A DNA stretch of 64,000 bases from Acidimicrobiaceae bacterium (GCA_003138895.1 PLHJ01000003.1:45365-109364), one strand, 5' to 3'. Counted from the stretch's first letter, positions 18,362-26,979 are shown. The notes: generated from the letters alone by a model not told the origin. Made by a program: numbers and translations.

Positions 18362-19611
18362 GTTACGGACTTTCTCGAAGAACTGATCGACCGTCTCTTG
18401 GGCAACGTTCCTTCCAGCACGTGGGTTTTGGCCGCGACCTTGAACTTCCGGACAAGTCGTCACTGCTCGTCGTCGGACCCACGCAAGTCGGAAAGACCAG
18501 TTCGTTCGTTATTCCGGCGCTACTTCGTTGGAGCGACGCGCTCGTGGTCGCCAGTGTGAAGCGTGATGTAGTGGACGCCACGCTGCGCTGGCGGTCCTCA
18601 CTTGGCGACGTGCAGATATTGGAACCGGGTCTTTCAAAAGGACTGACGTGGGATCCGTTGGAAGACGTGACTTCGTTTCGAAGAGGTATTGAAGTGGCCC
18701 GTAACTTAACGCTCGCGCCCAGTTCACATTCGAGTGGCGAAACCGAATTCTGGAACACGATGGCTGTGAAGCTGCTCGGTGCGTTGTTTACGCTCACGAA
18801 GGCGCGCGGCGGCTCAATTTATGACGTCGTACAAACGCTTGAGTCGCGATCGTTCTTTTCCACGCCCGACGCGCCCGACGAAGTGATGCGCGCCCTCGAT
18901 GCCTTTGGCGCTCACGAGGGCCGCACTCGCGACGCCGTTTCGACCACGGCAGAGGCAATGTTGCTGCCGTGGCATTTCTCGCAGCCACTCGCGAAAGTGC
19001 ACGGCGTCCTGGAGGGAGCCAACACGCTCTATCTCTGTGCGCCGCGCCACAATCAGCGTCACTACGAAGGTCTTTTTAGAGGCGCACTGGGTGCTGTATT
19101 CGAAGAGCAACAGCGACGTTTTGAACTCGGCGAGAGGCGTCGCTTGCTCATGGTGCTTGACGAAGCTGCCGCCATTTCACCCCTCGACGACCTTGATCAA
19201 TTGGCGGCCACCGTCAGCGGAATGAACGTGACGCTCGTGACAATATTCCAAGACTTTGCCCAGATTGAAGCGCGTTGGCCGGAGCGCGCCGCGACGATTG
19301 TCAACAACCACGTCACCCGCGTGGTCTTTGGGGGACTGCTCGATCCTCGAGCGCCGACGTACTTGCCAGAAGTGTTCACCACTCCCGAAGGAAAATCCCC
19401 GCGCGACATTCGGCGTTGGCCGCGCGGTTCCGCAATTGTTGTTTCAGGGCGGTTACCTCTTTTTAGTGTTCGTCTTCGTCCGTGGTGGAAACAGAGAGCA
19501 CTTCGTGCGAAAGGCGACCACGAATCTCTCACTACGATGCCTCTATGGTCTTCTACAATCCCGCCGATCCCCAGTGGTCGCTCGAGCCGGGGCCGCTCTT
19601 TGACGAGATAA
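18358..19611 (+). CDS. VirD4/TraG-like type IV coupling ATPase
   Basis: A 417-residue P-loop ATPase with Walker A GPTQVGKTS (40-48), a SVKRDVVD segment, Walker B LLMVLDEAAAIS and the later VTIFQDFAQIEARW region usual for TraG/VirD4 coupling proteins. No N-terminal membrane helices are present, unlike canonical VirD4, so it may be soluble or held by the channel. Coupling proteins hand DNA or protein to the channel. GTG 18358 overlaps the VirB4-like gene. The last 22 codons overlap the P450 gene in another frame, so the true end of conserved sequence is probably near residue 390. Confidence 0.82.
   Translation: MSYGLSRRTDRPSLGQRSFQHVGFGRDLELPDKSSLLVVGPTQVGKTSSFVIPALLRWSDALVVASVKRDVVDATLRWRSSLGDVQILEPGLSKGLTWDPLEDVTSFRRGIEVARNLTLAPSSHSSGETEFWNTMAVKLLGALFTLTKARGGSIYDVVQTLESRSFFSTPDAPDEVMRALDAFGAHEGRTRDAVSTTAEAMLLPWHFSQPLAKVHGVLEGANTLYLCAPRHNQRHYEGLFRGALGAVFEEQQRRFELGERRRLLMVLDEAAAISPLDDLDQLAATVSGMNVTLVTIFQDFAQIEARWPERAATIVNNHVTRVVFGGLLDPRAPTYLPEVFTTPEGKSPRDIRRWPRGSAIVVSGRLPLFSVRLRPWWKQRALRAKGDHESLTTMPLWSSTIPPIPSGRSSRGRSLTR
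19533..19538 (+). promoter_or_regulatory. -10 element of the P450 gene, inside the coupling ATPase
   Basis: TACGAT, 6 bases before ATG 19545. It suggests that the P450 and the downstream kinase have their own leaderless promoter inside the 3' end of the secretion cassette. Confidence 0.45.
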
Positions 19612-20771
19612 GAGAGAAGGCGCCAGTTCACAAGACGCCCGACAACTACTGGGTGTTATCGCGGCACGACGACGTACTGGGATTGCTGCGCTCACCTTCT
19701 GCCTCGTCGGATTCAATGCACGTGCACCCCGACAAGCAGCCACATGACTTTTCTTCGTCACGACGTGACGAACAGCGCGCCCTCATTCGTGAAACCGGCG
19801 ACGACACACGGCCGTTTCTTTTTCGTGATCCACCCGACCACGCGCGCCTGCGCGGTCTCGTGCAGCGTGCGTTTACGCCCAAACGTGTCGCGGAACTCGA
19901 ACCCTTTGTTCGCTCGACCACCAAATCATTGCTCGAAGGAAAAATCAACGGCGAACCGTTTGACGTCGTGCAAGACCTCGCGTGGGCGCTGCCGGTCGCG
20001 GTCATCTGCGAATTATTGAACATTCCTCAAGAGGACCAAGAGACTTTTCAGCGTCAATCGGCATTACTCGCGAGAGGACTTGATCCGGAATTTCTCTTGT
20101 CCGAAGAAGACCGAGTCGAGCGGGACAACGCCATCTTGCACTTCGGTGCTTATTTCCACGACCTTTTCGCGAAGCGTCGAGCTGCACCAGGCGACGACTT
20201 GTTGTCGGCGCTTGTAGCGGCTCGTGACGGTGGCGATCAATTGTCCGAAGGTGAGTTGCTCTCCACGGCCGTGTTACTACTCGTCGCGGGACACGAAACG
20301 ACAATGAATCTGATCTCGGGATCATTTCTCGCCCTCAGTCGAGACCGCGACGCCCAAGAGTCGCTTCGTAAAACGGGGACGATTGATCGACACTGCGTGG
20401 ATGAGCTCTTGCGTTTTGTTTCGCCCGTGCAAATCACCGGTCGGTCGCTTCTTTCGGACATGAACTTTGGTGGACAAATGATTGAAGAAGGTTCGTTCGT
20501 CTTGGCTCTCATTGGAGCGGCCAATCGAGATCCCGCCGTGTTTGAAGCGCCCACGACATTGACACTCTCGAGAGAGCCCAACCCGCAACTGGGCTTCGGG
20601 TTTGGACTCCACCACTGTTTGGGAGCGCCGCTCGCTCGGCTCGAGTCGCAGGTGGTTTTGGAAGAAGTGCTGCAATCCTCGTCGTCGTTCGAAGTCGTGG
20701 GACCCGTGAAGTACCGTCCGAACATTGTTCTTCGAGGCTTGGAAGAGCTTTCGTTGGTCATTGAACCGTGA
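19545..20771 (+). CDS. cytochrome P450
   Basis: A 408-residue bacterial class I P450. Motifs are the I-helix VAGHETTMNLI, K-helix ExxR in DELLRFVSPVQ and the haem loop FGFGLHHCLGAPLARLE with Cys358 as thiolate ligand. It oxidises an unknown small molecule and needs a ferredoxin partner, none of which is adjacent. ATG 19545 is chosen because the conserved NPADPQWS... PLFDEIREKAPVH begins there. It overlaps the coupling ATPase by 67 bases and the next gene by GTGA. Confidence 0.95.
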   Translation: MVFYNPADPQWSLEPGPLFDEIREKAPVHKTPDNYWVLSRHDDVLGLLRSPSASSDSMHVHPDKQPHDFSSSRRDEQRALIRETGDDTRPFLFRDPPDHARLRGLVQRAFTPKRVAELEPFVRSTTKSLLEGKINGEPFDVVQDLAWALPVAVICELLNIPQEDQETFQRQSALLARGLDPEFLLSEEDRVERDNAILHFGAYFHDLFAKRRAAPGDDLLSALVAARDGGDQLSEGELLSTAVLLLVAGHETTMNLISGSFLALSRDRDAQESLRKTGTIDRHCVDELLRFVSPVQITGRSLLSDMNFGGQMIEEGSFVLALIGAANRDPAVFEAPTTLTLSREPNPQLGFGFGLHHCLGAPLARLESQVVLEEVLQSSSSFEVVGPVKYRPNIVLRGLEELSLVIEP

Positions 20772-21502
20772 GGAGCGCGCGCTACGTGGTTGACGTTGGC
20801 GCCACTTCAATAAAGTCACGACTCAGCGACGATCAGGGACTGCCACTTTCACCAATCAATCGAAGGTCGACACCGTATCCCTGTACACCCGAGACGTTGC
20901 TCGAGACCATCGTTCCGCGCATTTTGTTTAGTGACGCACCTCGCGTCGCGATTGGACTGCCCTGCGAAGTGCGTGACGGCGTGGTGCTCGACGGCGCGAA
21001 CCTCACGAGACCGGCGGGTCCCGGGACGCCATCGTCGACGGCATTGATCGAGCAGTGGCAGGGTTTTGAAGCACAGAGTGTGTTCGTGGCGTCTACGAAG
21101 CGTGACGTGCGTGTCGTAAACGATGCCACGTTGGCGTTACTTGGCTGTATGCGCGGCGAGGGCCGAGAAATGGTAATCACCCTCGGCACCGGTTTCGGAT
21201 TCTCGCTCAGCGTTGACGGTGAGCTCAGTGACACTCCTGATATTGGTGAACTGGACTTCGAGGGAAGGGGATCGTTTGATAGCACCCTTGGTGAACTCGG
21301 ACGAAGAGGCGACGAGACGCTGTGGGTGGACAACGTCGTAAGTGCCGTAGAGGCGTTGCAAAAGCAATACGGCGTCGATCTCATTCACCTGGCTGGCGGC
21401 AACGCGCGCCGGCTTTCGCCACGTTGGTTTGGCTCATTAAGCAACAAAGTACGCATCGAGGGAAACGAAGTAGCCCTCCGCGCCGGTGTCCGTCTTTTTT
21501 AA
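20768..21502 (+). CDS. ROK-family kinase, polyphosphate glucokinase-like
   Basis: A 244-residue protein with the actin-like ATPase start YVVDVGATSIKSRLSD, VVNDATLALLG (catalytic Asp region), VITLGTGFGFSL and IHLAGGNARRL. The short length and the lack of a ROK zinc-binding motif fit polyphosphate/ATP glucokinases of actinobacteria. The ELDFEGRG segment takes the place of the zinc-binding HxxGH region. The GTG start overlaps the P450 stop by 4 bases, an odd pairing that may reflect packing rather than pathway. Substrate is not certain. Confidence 0.75.
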   Translation: MRSARYVVDVGATSIKSRLSDDQGLPLSPINRRSTPYPCTPETLLETIVPRILFSDAPRVAIGLPCEVRDGVVLDGANLTRPAGPGTPSSTALIEQWQGFEAQSVFVASTKRDVRVVNDATLALLGCMRGEGREMVITLGTGFGFSLSVDGELSDTPDIGELDFEGRGSFDSTLGELGRRGDETLWVDNVVSAVEALQKQYGVDLIHLAGGNARRLSPRWFGSLSNKVRIEGNEVALRAGVRLF

Positions 21503-21509
21503 GTTACGT

Positions 21510-22697
21510 TTAGCCCTTGGCGAGGTCGACGGCCGCGCTGGCTAAGAGACCAGCCGCCACGCGCAGCGCGCCATCATCGACCGCGAAGTCGGGACTGTGG
21601 TGCATGCCGCTTGATCCGTCGGCGAGCGCGCCACCAACGAACAGATAACAACCCGGTACGCGTTCCAAAAATTCTGACATGTCGTCACTGGGGCTCGCCG
21701 GAGGAATCCGCATGTAATTTGCTTCACCCACGAAGCGCTTGGCGGATGCTTCGACGAGCTCGGTGATGCGGGGATCGTTGTTCACGACGGGTGTGCTGCC
21801 GTCTTCTTGTAACTCGCAGGTGACACCAAAAGCGCGGCTCGTTTCGTCTACCAATGCTTCGAGACGTCGCCACGCTTGGCGTTTTTGATCAGCGTCAAAG
21901 GTGCGAAGAGTGCCTCGAAGTATGGCCGTGCGCGGTACGACATTCTTGGCTGTTCCAGCCTGAAGGACACCCGCCGAGCAGGCGCAGTTGGTTCCTTCGT
22001 AACTAAGTCCTTCGACGGCACCGCCGACGAGTGGTGCGAGGTGCGATATGGCAAGCACGACATTGCCATCCGCCGAGGCCATGGCCCCGTGGCCACCCTT
22101 TCCTCGAAATTGCACCGTGAACCCCGTCGCTTCGCTCATAATTGCTCCGGGTCGCGTCGCGACAAAACCTACGGGGGCAAGAGACGTGACGTGGATACCA
22201 ATCGCTGCGTCCACGTGGTTTTGCTCCAAGACACCGCCATCGATCATGGCCTTGGCGCCGCCCAGACCTTCTTCGGCGGGCTGAAAGAGGACGACGAATT
22301 TTCCTACGAGATCGTCGCGACGCGAACCCAGAAGCTCCGCAATGCCTAAGAGGGCGGCCGTATGAATATCGTGCCCGCACGCGTGCATTGCACCTTCGGT
22401 CTTTGACGCGTAGGAGAAATCGCGTTCTTCGGTCACGGGTAGGCCATCGATGTCGGCGCGAATAAGCACGGTCTTTCCGGGTTTGCCGGTGTCTAACGTC
22501 GCGACGGCTCCCGTGGGAGTGGGACAGAACGCCTCCACCCAATCGAGTGCCGCGAGTCGTTCGCGAATCAGATTGGTCGTTCGAACTTCTTCCCAAGAGG
22601 TTTCAGGGTGTTGGTGAAGATCATGACGGATGTCCACCATGTTGTCGTTGGCGCTGTCGAGCAGTGCGGGAAGTTCGTCAAAGAAGTCGTAGGCCAC
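21510..22697 (-). CDS. M20D-family amidohydrolase (hippurate hydrolase-like)
   Basis: A 395-residue metallopeptidase-family amidohydrolase. The IRHDLHQHPETSWEE start, MHACGHDIHTAALLG, QPAEEGLGGAKAM and the C-terminal MHHSPDFAVDD supply the usual di-metal ligands and base Glu. Relatives cleave N-acyl amino acids. A longer reading frame runs back into the tRNA-Arg gene, so GTG 22697 is chosen; TACGCT sits 7 bases before it, giving a leaderless start. Confidence 0.92.
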   Translation of the reverse strand: MAYDFFDELPALLDSANDNMVDIRHDLHQHPETSWEEVRTTNLIRERLAALDWVEAFCPTPTGAVATLDTGKPGKTVLIRADIDGLPVTEERDFSYASKTEGAMHACGHDIHTAALLGIAELLGSRRDDLVGKFVVLFQPAEEGLGGAKAMIDGGVLEQNHVDAAIGIHVTSLAPVGFVATRPGAIMSEATGFTVQFRGKGGHGAMASADGNVVLAISHLAPLVGGAVEGLSYEGTNCACSAGVLQAGTAKNVVPRTAILRGTLRTFDADQKRQAWRRLEALVDETSRAFGVTCELQEDGSTPVVNNDPRITELVEASAKRFVGEANYMRIPPASPSDDMSEFLERVPGCYLFVGGALADGSSGMHHSPDFAVDDGALRVAAGLLASAAVDLAKG

Positions 22698-22704
22698 GAA
22701 GTTG

Positions 22705-22710
22705 AGCGTA
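22705..22710 (-). promoter_or_regulatory. -10 element of the M20 amidohydrolase
   Basis: TACGCT on the minus strand, 7 bases before GTG 22697. Confidence 0.4.
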
Positions 22711-22799
22711 GGCCAAGATTCCTTTAGGGATACACGAAGGCCAAGTTGGTGCACGACGACTTGTCGGGTAAGATTATTTTCTGTCGTAGAACAGAACCA

Positions 22800-22873
22800 G
22801 CGCTCGTAGCTCAACGGATTAGAGCATCTGACTACGGATCAGAAGGTTGGGGGTTCGAATCCCTCCGGGCGCA
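22800..22873 (+). tRNA. tRNA-Arg (ACG)
   Basis: A 74-base cloverleaf. Acceptor GCGCTCG pairs with CGGGCGC; anticodon arm CTGACTACGGATCAG carries ACG; T-arm GGGGGTTCGAATCCCTC; discriminator A. CCA is not encoded. The A34 would be edited to inosine by TadA, which is encoded at 54211-54666. Confidence 0.96.
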
Positions 22874-22900
22874 CTTACTGACTTGTACGGTTTGAACCGT

Positions 22901-24259
22901 CTATTTCTTTTCACCCGTATCAAAGGTGAAGGTAAGCGCCAGTCCACCGAGATCACTCCTTGAGGTCGTCATCCGGCCGTTCAGCGCCTGGGCCACGTCG
23001 TACATGATGCTCATGCCCAGACCCGAACCGCCCGAAATACGGGATCGAGATTCTTCGAAACGCTCGAATCGCTTCGGCGCGAGTCCATACGCGTGTGGGG
23101 GAAGACCAGACCCCGCATCGTCAACTTTCATCACAATGCTTGCACCAAGCTTTCGCAAACTTATTGAAACGTCCGTCCCATTAGGCGTATATTTCTTGAT
23201 GTTGGTCAACGCGTTACTTATCAAGCGCTCGAAATACTCGCGGTTTCCCGTGACGACCATGCCAGGTTCAATGTCGCTTCGGACTTCGCGATCGGGGTTG
23301 TCGGTTTCAAAATCTCGGACTTTGGCTGCGAGAAATTCGCTGAGATTGCAGTCACCCTTGTCGCGCAGAGGTGCGTCGCGAACTTCCGCCAGGAAAAGTA
23401 GATCGCTCACGAGTGCGTCAATGCGAACAACTTGAAGTTTTATGCGTTGGGCAGCGTCACGCTTCTCGTCATCACTGACACCCGACGTCGTGAGAAGTTC
23501 ACTGTATCCCTGAATGACCGTCAGGGGTGTTCGAAGTTCGTGAGACGCATCGCCGACGAATCGTTGCATGGCGTCGGTCGAATCTTTTTCAACTTTTATG
23601 GCAGAACGCAGTGATTCCACCATATGGTCAAGTGATGTTCGAAGTTCTTTCACGACAGAACTTCCCGACGAACGTGGTAGTGCAATATCCTCGTCGCGGG
23701 CAATCGCTGAGGCGTAGTGAATCAATCGGTCAATCGATTGCACGTCGGGGCGAACGACGAATCGGGCGACGAGAGCCATTACCAGTGCGGCAACGAGAGC
23801 AACGAGAGCAACGCGCAATTCGAGGGAGCGATTGGCTGCCGCGATGCTCGACGTGGAGGCTGCGACAAGCAGATATGAGCCGCCGCCAATATTGATGGAT
23901 CGAAACACGAATCCCGGAAGATTGGAAGCGCTGGTGACTGAGCGAAGGGAACTTCGAACGTTGGCCAACGTTGGAGCGATGGTCAAAGGAACCTTTCCCG
24001 AGTTCACCTGGGTCGTGCTATCTGTTTGGTCAATGACGTCGAGCGTGAGATCGGAGTTGTTTTGCTGCACTACGTAAAGAGCATCACTCAAAGCGGAAAG
24101 CGGATGACCCTCGCCACTGTCAATGACGGCATTGATGGAACTGTCGAGCGTCGCGTACTGAGAATTGTTGCTCAGGTGCACGGCGTACCAGCCAACGCCT
24201 AAGGCCACAATCAGGGTCATGGCGAGAAGTACCGCGGTGAGGCGGTTAGCGAGACTCAC
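22901..24259 (-). CDS. sensor histidine kinase with extracytoplasmic sensor domain
   Basis: A 452-residue kinase: helix 1 at about 5-28, an outside domain of about 120 residues, helix 2 at about 150-170, a HAMP-like linker, H-box GDASHELRTPLTVIQGYSEL and HATPase motifs (NALTNIKKYT, DDAGSGLPP, GGSGLGMSI). The signal is unknown. It is translated after the response regulator, overlapping it by 4 bases. Layout is that of the PhoR/MprB/TcrY-like group in actinobacteria. Confidence 0.93.
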   Translation of the reverse strand: MSLANRLTAVLLAMTLIVALGVGWYAVHLSNNSQYATLDSSINAVIDSGEGHPLSALSDALYVVQQNNSDLTLDVIDQTDSTTQVNSGKVPLTIAPTLANVRSSLRSVTSASNLPGFVFRSINIGGGSYLLVAASTSSIAAANRSLELRVALVALVAALVMALVARFVVRPDVQSIDRLIHYASAIARDEDIALPRSSGSSVVKELRTSLDHMVESLRSAIKVEKDSTDAMQRFVGDASHELRTPLTVIQGYSELLTTSGVSDDEKRDAAQRIKLQVVRIDALVSDLLFLAEVRDAPLRDKGDCNLSEFLAAKVRDFETDNPDREVRSDIEPGMVVTGNREYFERLISNALTNIKKYTPNGTDVSISLRKLGASIVMKVDDAGSGLPPHAYGLAPKRFERFEESRSRISGGSGLGMSIMYDVAQALNGRMTTSRSDLGGLALTFTFDTGEKK

Positions 24260-24945
24260 GAGGAAGACTTTGCTTCAACAAGCTTGAAGCCAACTCCTCG
24301 GATGGTCGTGATCGGGGCAAAACCTTCATGATTAATTTTTTTGCGCAAGTATGAGACATAGGTATCAAGGACGGATGTCTCGCTTTCAAAGTCGATGCCC
24401 CACACCTCGCTGAGTAATTGTTCGCGGGTCAGCATGCGATTCTTTCGAGCCATCAAAGTTTCGAGCAGTCGGTATTCGGTCGCGGAGAGATCGATGAAAT
24501 CGTCACCATAAAACACTTCGTGCCGATCAAGGTTCATAACGAGTGGGCCACACACATAGTGGTGGTCGTCACTTTCTTTTCCATCGGTACGGCGAAGAAT
24601 GGCGCCGACGCGCAAAATGAGTTCTTCGAGACTAAAAGGCTTTCGCACGTAGTCATCGGCGCCCGAGCGAAGACCCCTCGCGATATCGCTTTCGTCGTCA
24701 CGAGCAGAAAGCATTAGTACCGGTGTTGTTGAGTCCTGGTCGCGAATGGTTTCGAGAAAAACAAAACCGTCCATGACGGGCATGTTGATATCGACAATGC
24801 ATAAATCAATGTCACGACTGCGCCACAGTCGAAGGGCTTCTTCGCCGTTGGAGGCGACGTCGGTGTCGTAGCCAGCGATGCGCAGAGCACTGCTCAGGAG
24901 ATCACACACATCTTTCTCGTCGTCGACGACCAGAATTCGAGACAT
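24256..24945 (-). CDS. OmpR/PhoP-family response regulator
   Basis: A 229-residue regulator with receiver D52 (LCIVDINMPVMDGF), K in VRKPFSLEEL and a winged-helix DNA-binding domain (ATEYRLLETLMARKNRMLTR... VLDTYVSYLRKKI). ATG 24945 has AAGGAG 8 bases upstream, better than the GTG at 24951. It pairs with the overlapping kinase. A PhoP-like direct repeat lies about 100 bases upstream on the divergent side, a likely target. Confidence 0.95.
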   Translation of the reverse strand: MSRILVVDDEKDVCDLLSSALRIAGYDTDVASNGEEALRLWRSRDIDLCIVDINMPVMDGFVFLETIRDQDSTTPVLMLSARDDESDIARGLRSGADDYVRKPFSLEELILRVGAILRRTDGKESDDHHYVCGPLVMNLDRHEVFYGDDFIDLSATEYRLLETLMARKNRMLTREQLLSEVWGIDFESETSVLDTYVSYLRKKINHEGFAPITTIRGVGFKLVEAKSSS

Positions 24946-25040
24946 TCGCACGCTCCTTTCTACGAATCGTATCGGTCTTTTCCCGACAAAATAAGGGCTT
25001 TACAGCAAGAGGCATCGGTTCTAAAACAAAACTAAATGAT

Positions 25041-25058
25041 TCACAACTTCCTCACAAT
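25041..25058 (+). promoter_or_regulatory. PhoP-like direct repeat
   Basis: TCACAAC - TTCC - TCACAAT gives two heptamers 11 bases apart, the geometry and near-sequence of the mycobacterial PhoP box (TCACAGC repeats). It lies between a PhoP-like regulator and a divergent small secreted protein, about 40 bases upstream of the latter's start codon. Binding by the adjacent regulator is inferred. Confidence 0.55.
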
Positions 25059-25098
25059 TTTCGTCGGTACGTTGTAATTGTCGTTTAAGGGGAACATC

Positions 25099-25461
25099 AT
25101 GAAAAACAGGTTGCTTCGATCAGTAAGTGCGTTGGTCCTCGCGATGACGATTGCCGCGTCCATTCCGGCCGTTTCTTACGGAGCCGCCAAAAGTGGCACG
25201 ACGACCACGACTATCAATAGTTCCCTTAAGACGTACCGCATTGCTCTTCGCGCGTACTTCGAAGCGCGCGTGTCTATTGCGGACGCCTACAAGAGCGCTG
25301 TGCAATCCGCAAAATCCGTGTGTGCTGCTGCCCTCTCTGTGGCCACGACGACGGCGGAACGCAGTGCAGCTAGAGCGGCGCTGCAGCTTGCCATTGTGCA
25401 GGCAACGGCTGTTCGCCAGGCCGCGCTAACCCAACTCGGCAATCCTCCAACACGGCCGTAG
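25099..25461 (+). CDS. small secreted Ala-rich helical protein
   Basis: A 120-residue protein with a Sec signal (MKNRLLRSVSALVLAMTIAA... likely cleavage after VSYGA), a Thr-rich linker and a mature part of long Ala-rich helices with one Cys (KSVCAAAL). AAGGGG lies upstream of ATG 25099 and a strong terminator follows. It faces the PhoP-like two-component genes across the direct repeat, so it may be an envelope-stress product of that system. I do not recognise the family and assign no function. Confidence 0.8.
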   Translation: MKNRLLRSVSALVLAMTIAASIPAVSYGAAKSGTTTTTINSSLKTYRIALRAYFEARVSIADAYKSAVQSAKSVCAAALSVATTTAERSAARAALQLAIVQATAVRQAALTQLGNPPTRP

Positions 25462-25474
25462 TTTTTGCGCAACG

Positions 25475-25517
25475 GGCCACCGTGTCAACTCTCGTAGTTG
25501 GCACGGTGGCCTTTTTT
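25475..25517 (+). terminator. rho-independent terminator
   Basis: A near-perfect 16-base stem (GGCCACCGTGTCAACT with AGTTGGCACGGTGGCC), 5-base loop, then six T. It ends transcription of the small secreted protein gene. Confidence 0.93.
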
Positions 25518-25592
25518 CTTTGATCTTTGTTCAATCTCTTGGCGAGGTGAATCGCAACCCGTGTAATCCCGAGTTATGGAAGGTGACAAAAC

Positions 25593-25598
25593 TAGGGT
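25593..25598 (+). promoter_or_regulatory. -10 element of the 445-residue unknown gene
   Basis: TAGGGT, 6 bases before GTG 25605. Confidence 0.5.
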
Positions 25599-25604
25599 CT
25601 TAAC

Positions 25605-26942
25605 GTGAGCAAACGAGCAGTGTGGGGACTTCGCGAGAGCACCGAAGACGTCCTCGATTACGTAAAGTTTGCTGGTTTTGAACTCACGCGCGATCAACTC
25701 ATGCGCCTTCACCAGCGCCGGCTCATCGGTCAAAATTTCCATATTTCTGGACTTCGAAGGTTCATTGGTGCACTTAATCCACCCGGAACCGCCGAGCGCA
25801 TGCTGCGCATTGCTCGCTTAAAAGCGACGACCAAGAAACTGGACGAACTGGGATGGCGACTCTGGTGGGAAGGCTCGGAGGTTGAACCCGAACTGGTTCG
25901 CGAATACCTCGTCAAGATCGCGACGCGCTGGGACGTACGACTCGGTGAAATTCACAATCCAACGACCACTGATGTTCCAGTCGAAGAAGAGCTCGGCGAG
26001 CGAGATATTCTCGACGAAGTTTTTTTCCAAAAACCAAACGCTACGCCTTCGATGGCCTCGGTACGAAAGCGACTGGGTAAAGGAACTGATCTCTACGTTG
26101 AGTTTGCTGGCTTGCTCGTTGATTTGATGCGGGGCGACTTTTCAACACTAAGTGCATCGAGTATCTCGCTGTTCGCCGAAGACGATGTTTCGCCATCAGA
26201 AGTGCACGAGACGGCGCTTCGCGCCATGCGCTCAGCAATGACGCAACCGTTTGCTGAACTCGTGGCGTCGTTGGACGATGAACAGATTGAAAACGCTCGC
26301 CCCGTGGCACTGCTACTTTCGCGCATCATTGCGAGCATTGGCGATATTGTGAATGACGCGTACGGCGGCGGCACGCGCGACACGGCCGCCGTTGGAAAAA
26401 GTCTGGTCGCGCTTTCGGAGAATCCCGAAGAGCAGGTGCTTTCATTACTGCTCACGACCTCGTTTTTGAAGGACGAGCATCTTCGTGAACACTTGCCTGA
26501 ATTTGAAGAGATTGATTTGCACGTTCCTGCCATTTCTTTCCTCGATTACTTGCGACTCGAGTTTTTGGCGAGTGAAGTTCCCGGCCTTGAGCGACTGATG
26601 ACGCCCGCTCGGATCCACGCAGCGTTTGAGTCTCTCGAAGGCGCAGAACGCTGGCGCACGCTGTTTGATCAATTTCGTGTCGAACACTTTGACGAAGTGG
26701 AAGACGCCATGACGTCACGCCCCGATTTGTTTGGAAGTGAGCCGTTGGAGGAAGAAGACGGTGACGAAGAAGACGAAGAAAAAGTGAACAGTAAAAAAAA
26801 AAATCTTAAAACGAGTCCGAGTAAGGCTCCTTTAGAAGCACGCGTCTCGCTGAGCGGCGTTGCTCCCCAAGCGCTCTGGAACGTGCTTTCGGCCCTTCGC
26901 CAACTGCAGAAGTTCTATTTTCCACTCGCCAGCGACGAGTAA
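25605..26942 (+). CDS. unknown 445-residue cytoplasmic protein
   Basis: A long soluble, mostly helical protein with no family I recognise. The N-terminal 45 residues (REST-EDVLDYVKFAGFELTRDQLMRLHQRRLIG) look like a MerR/HTH-type helical segment. Residues about 380-395 are very acidic (EEEDGDEEDEEK) and run directly into a Lys-rich linker (KKKNLK), then a C-terminal helix (SALRQLQKFYFPLA). Codons for the Lys run contain eleven consecutive A (26793-26803), a site prone to slippage. GTG 25605 follows TAGGGT. It stands alone between a terminator and a convergent ybjQ-like gene. Confidence 0.8.
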   Translation: MSKRAVWGLRESTEDVLDYVKFAGFELTRDQLMRLHQRRLIGQNFHISGLRRFIGALNPPGTAERMLRIARLKATTKKLDELGWRLWWEGSEVEPELVREYLVKIATRWDVRLGEIHNPTTTDVPVEEELGERDILDEVFFQKPNATPSMASVRKRLGKGTDLYVEFAGLLVDLMRGDFSTLSASSISLFAEDDVSPSEVHETALRAMRSAMTQPFAELVASLDDEQIENARPVALLLSRIIASIGDIVNDAYGGGTRDTAAVGKSLVALSENPEEQVLSLLLTTSFLKDEHLREHLPEFEEIDLHVPAISFLDYLRLEFLASEVPGLERLMTPARIHAAFESLEGAERWRTLFDQFRVEHFDEVEDAMTSRPDLFGSEPLEEEDGDEEDEEKVNSKKKNLKTSPSKAPLEARVSLSGVAPQALWNVLSALRQLQKFYFPLASDE

Positions 26943-26979
26943 TCGTGGACATGTCGGCCAACGGCGCCGATAAACGCTG

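Noticed and set aside
14658..22873. Integrative conjugative element inserted at tRNA-Arg
   Set aside because: No integrase, relaxase or repeated 3' tRNA segment was found around the secretion-like genes, and their base use resembles the neighbours.
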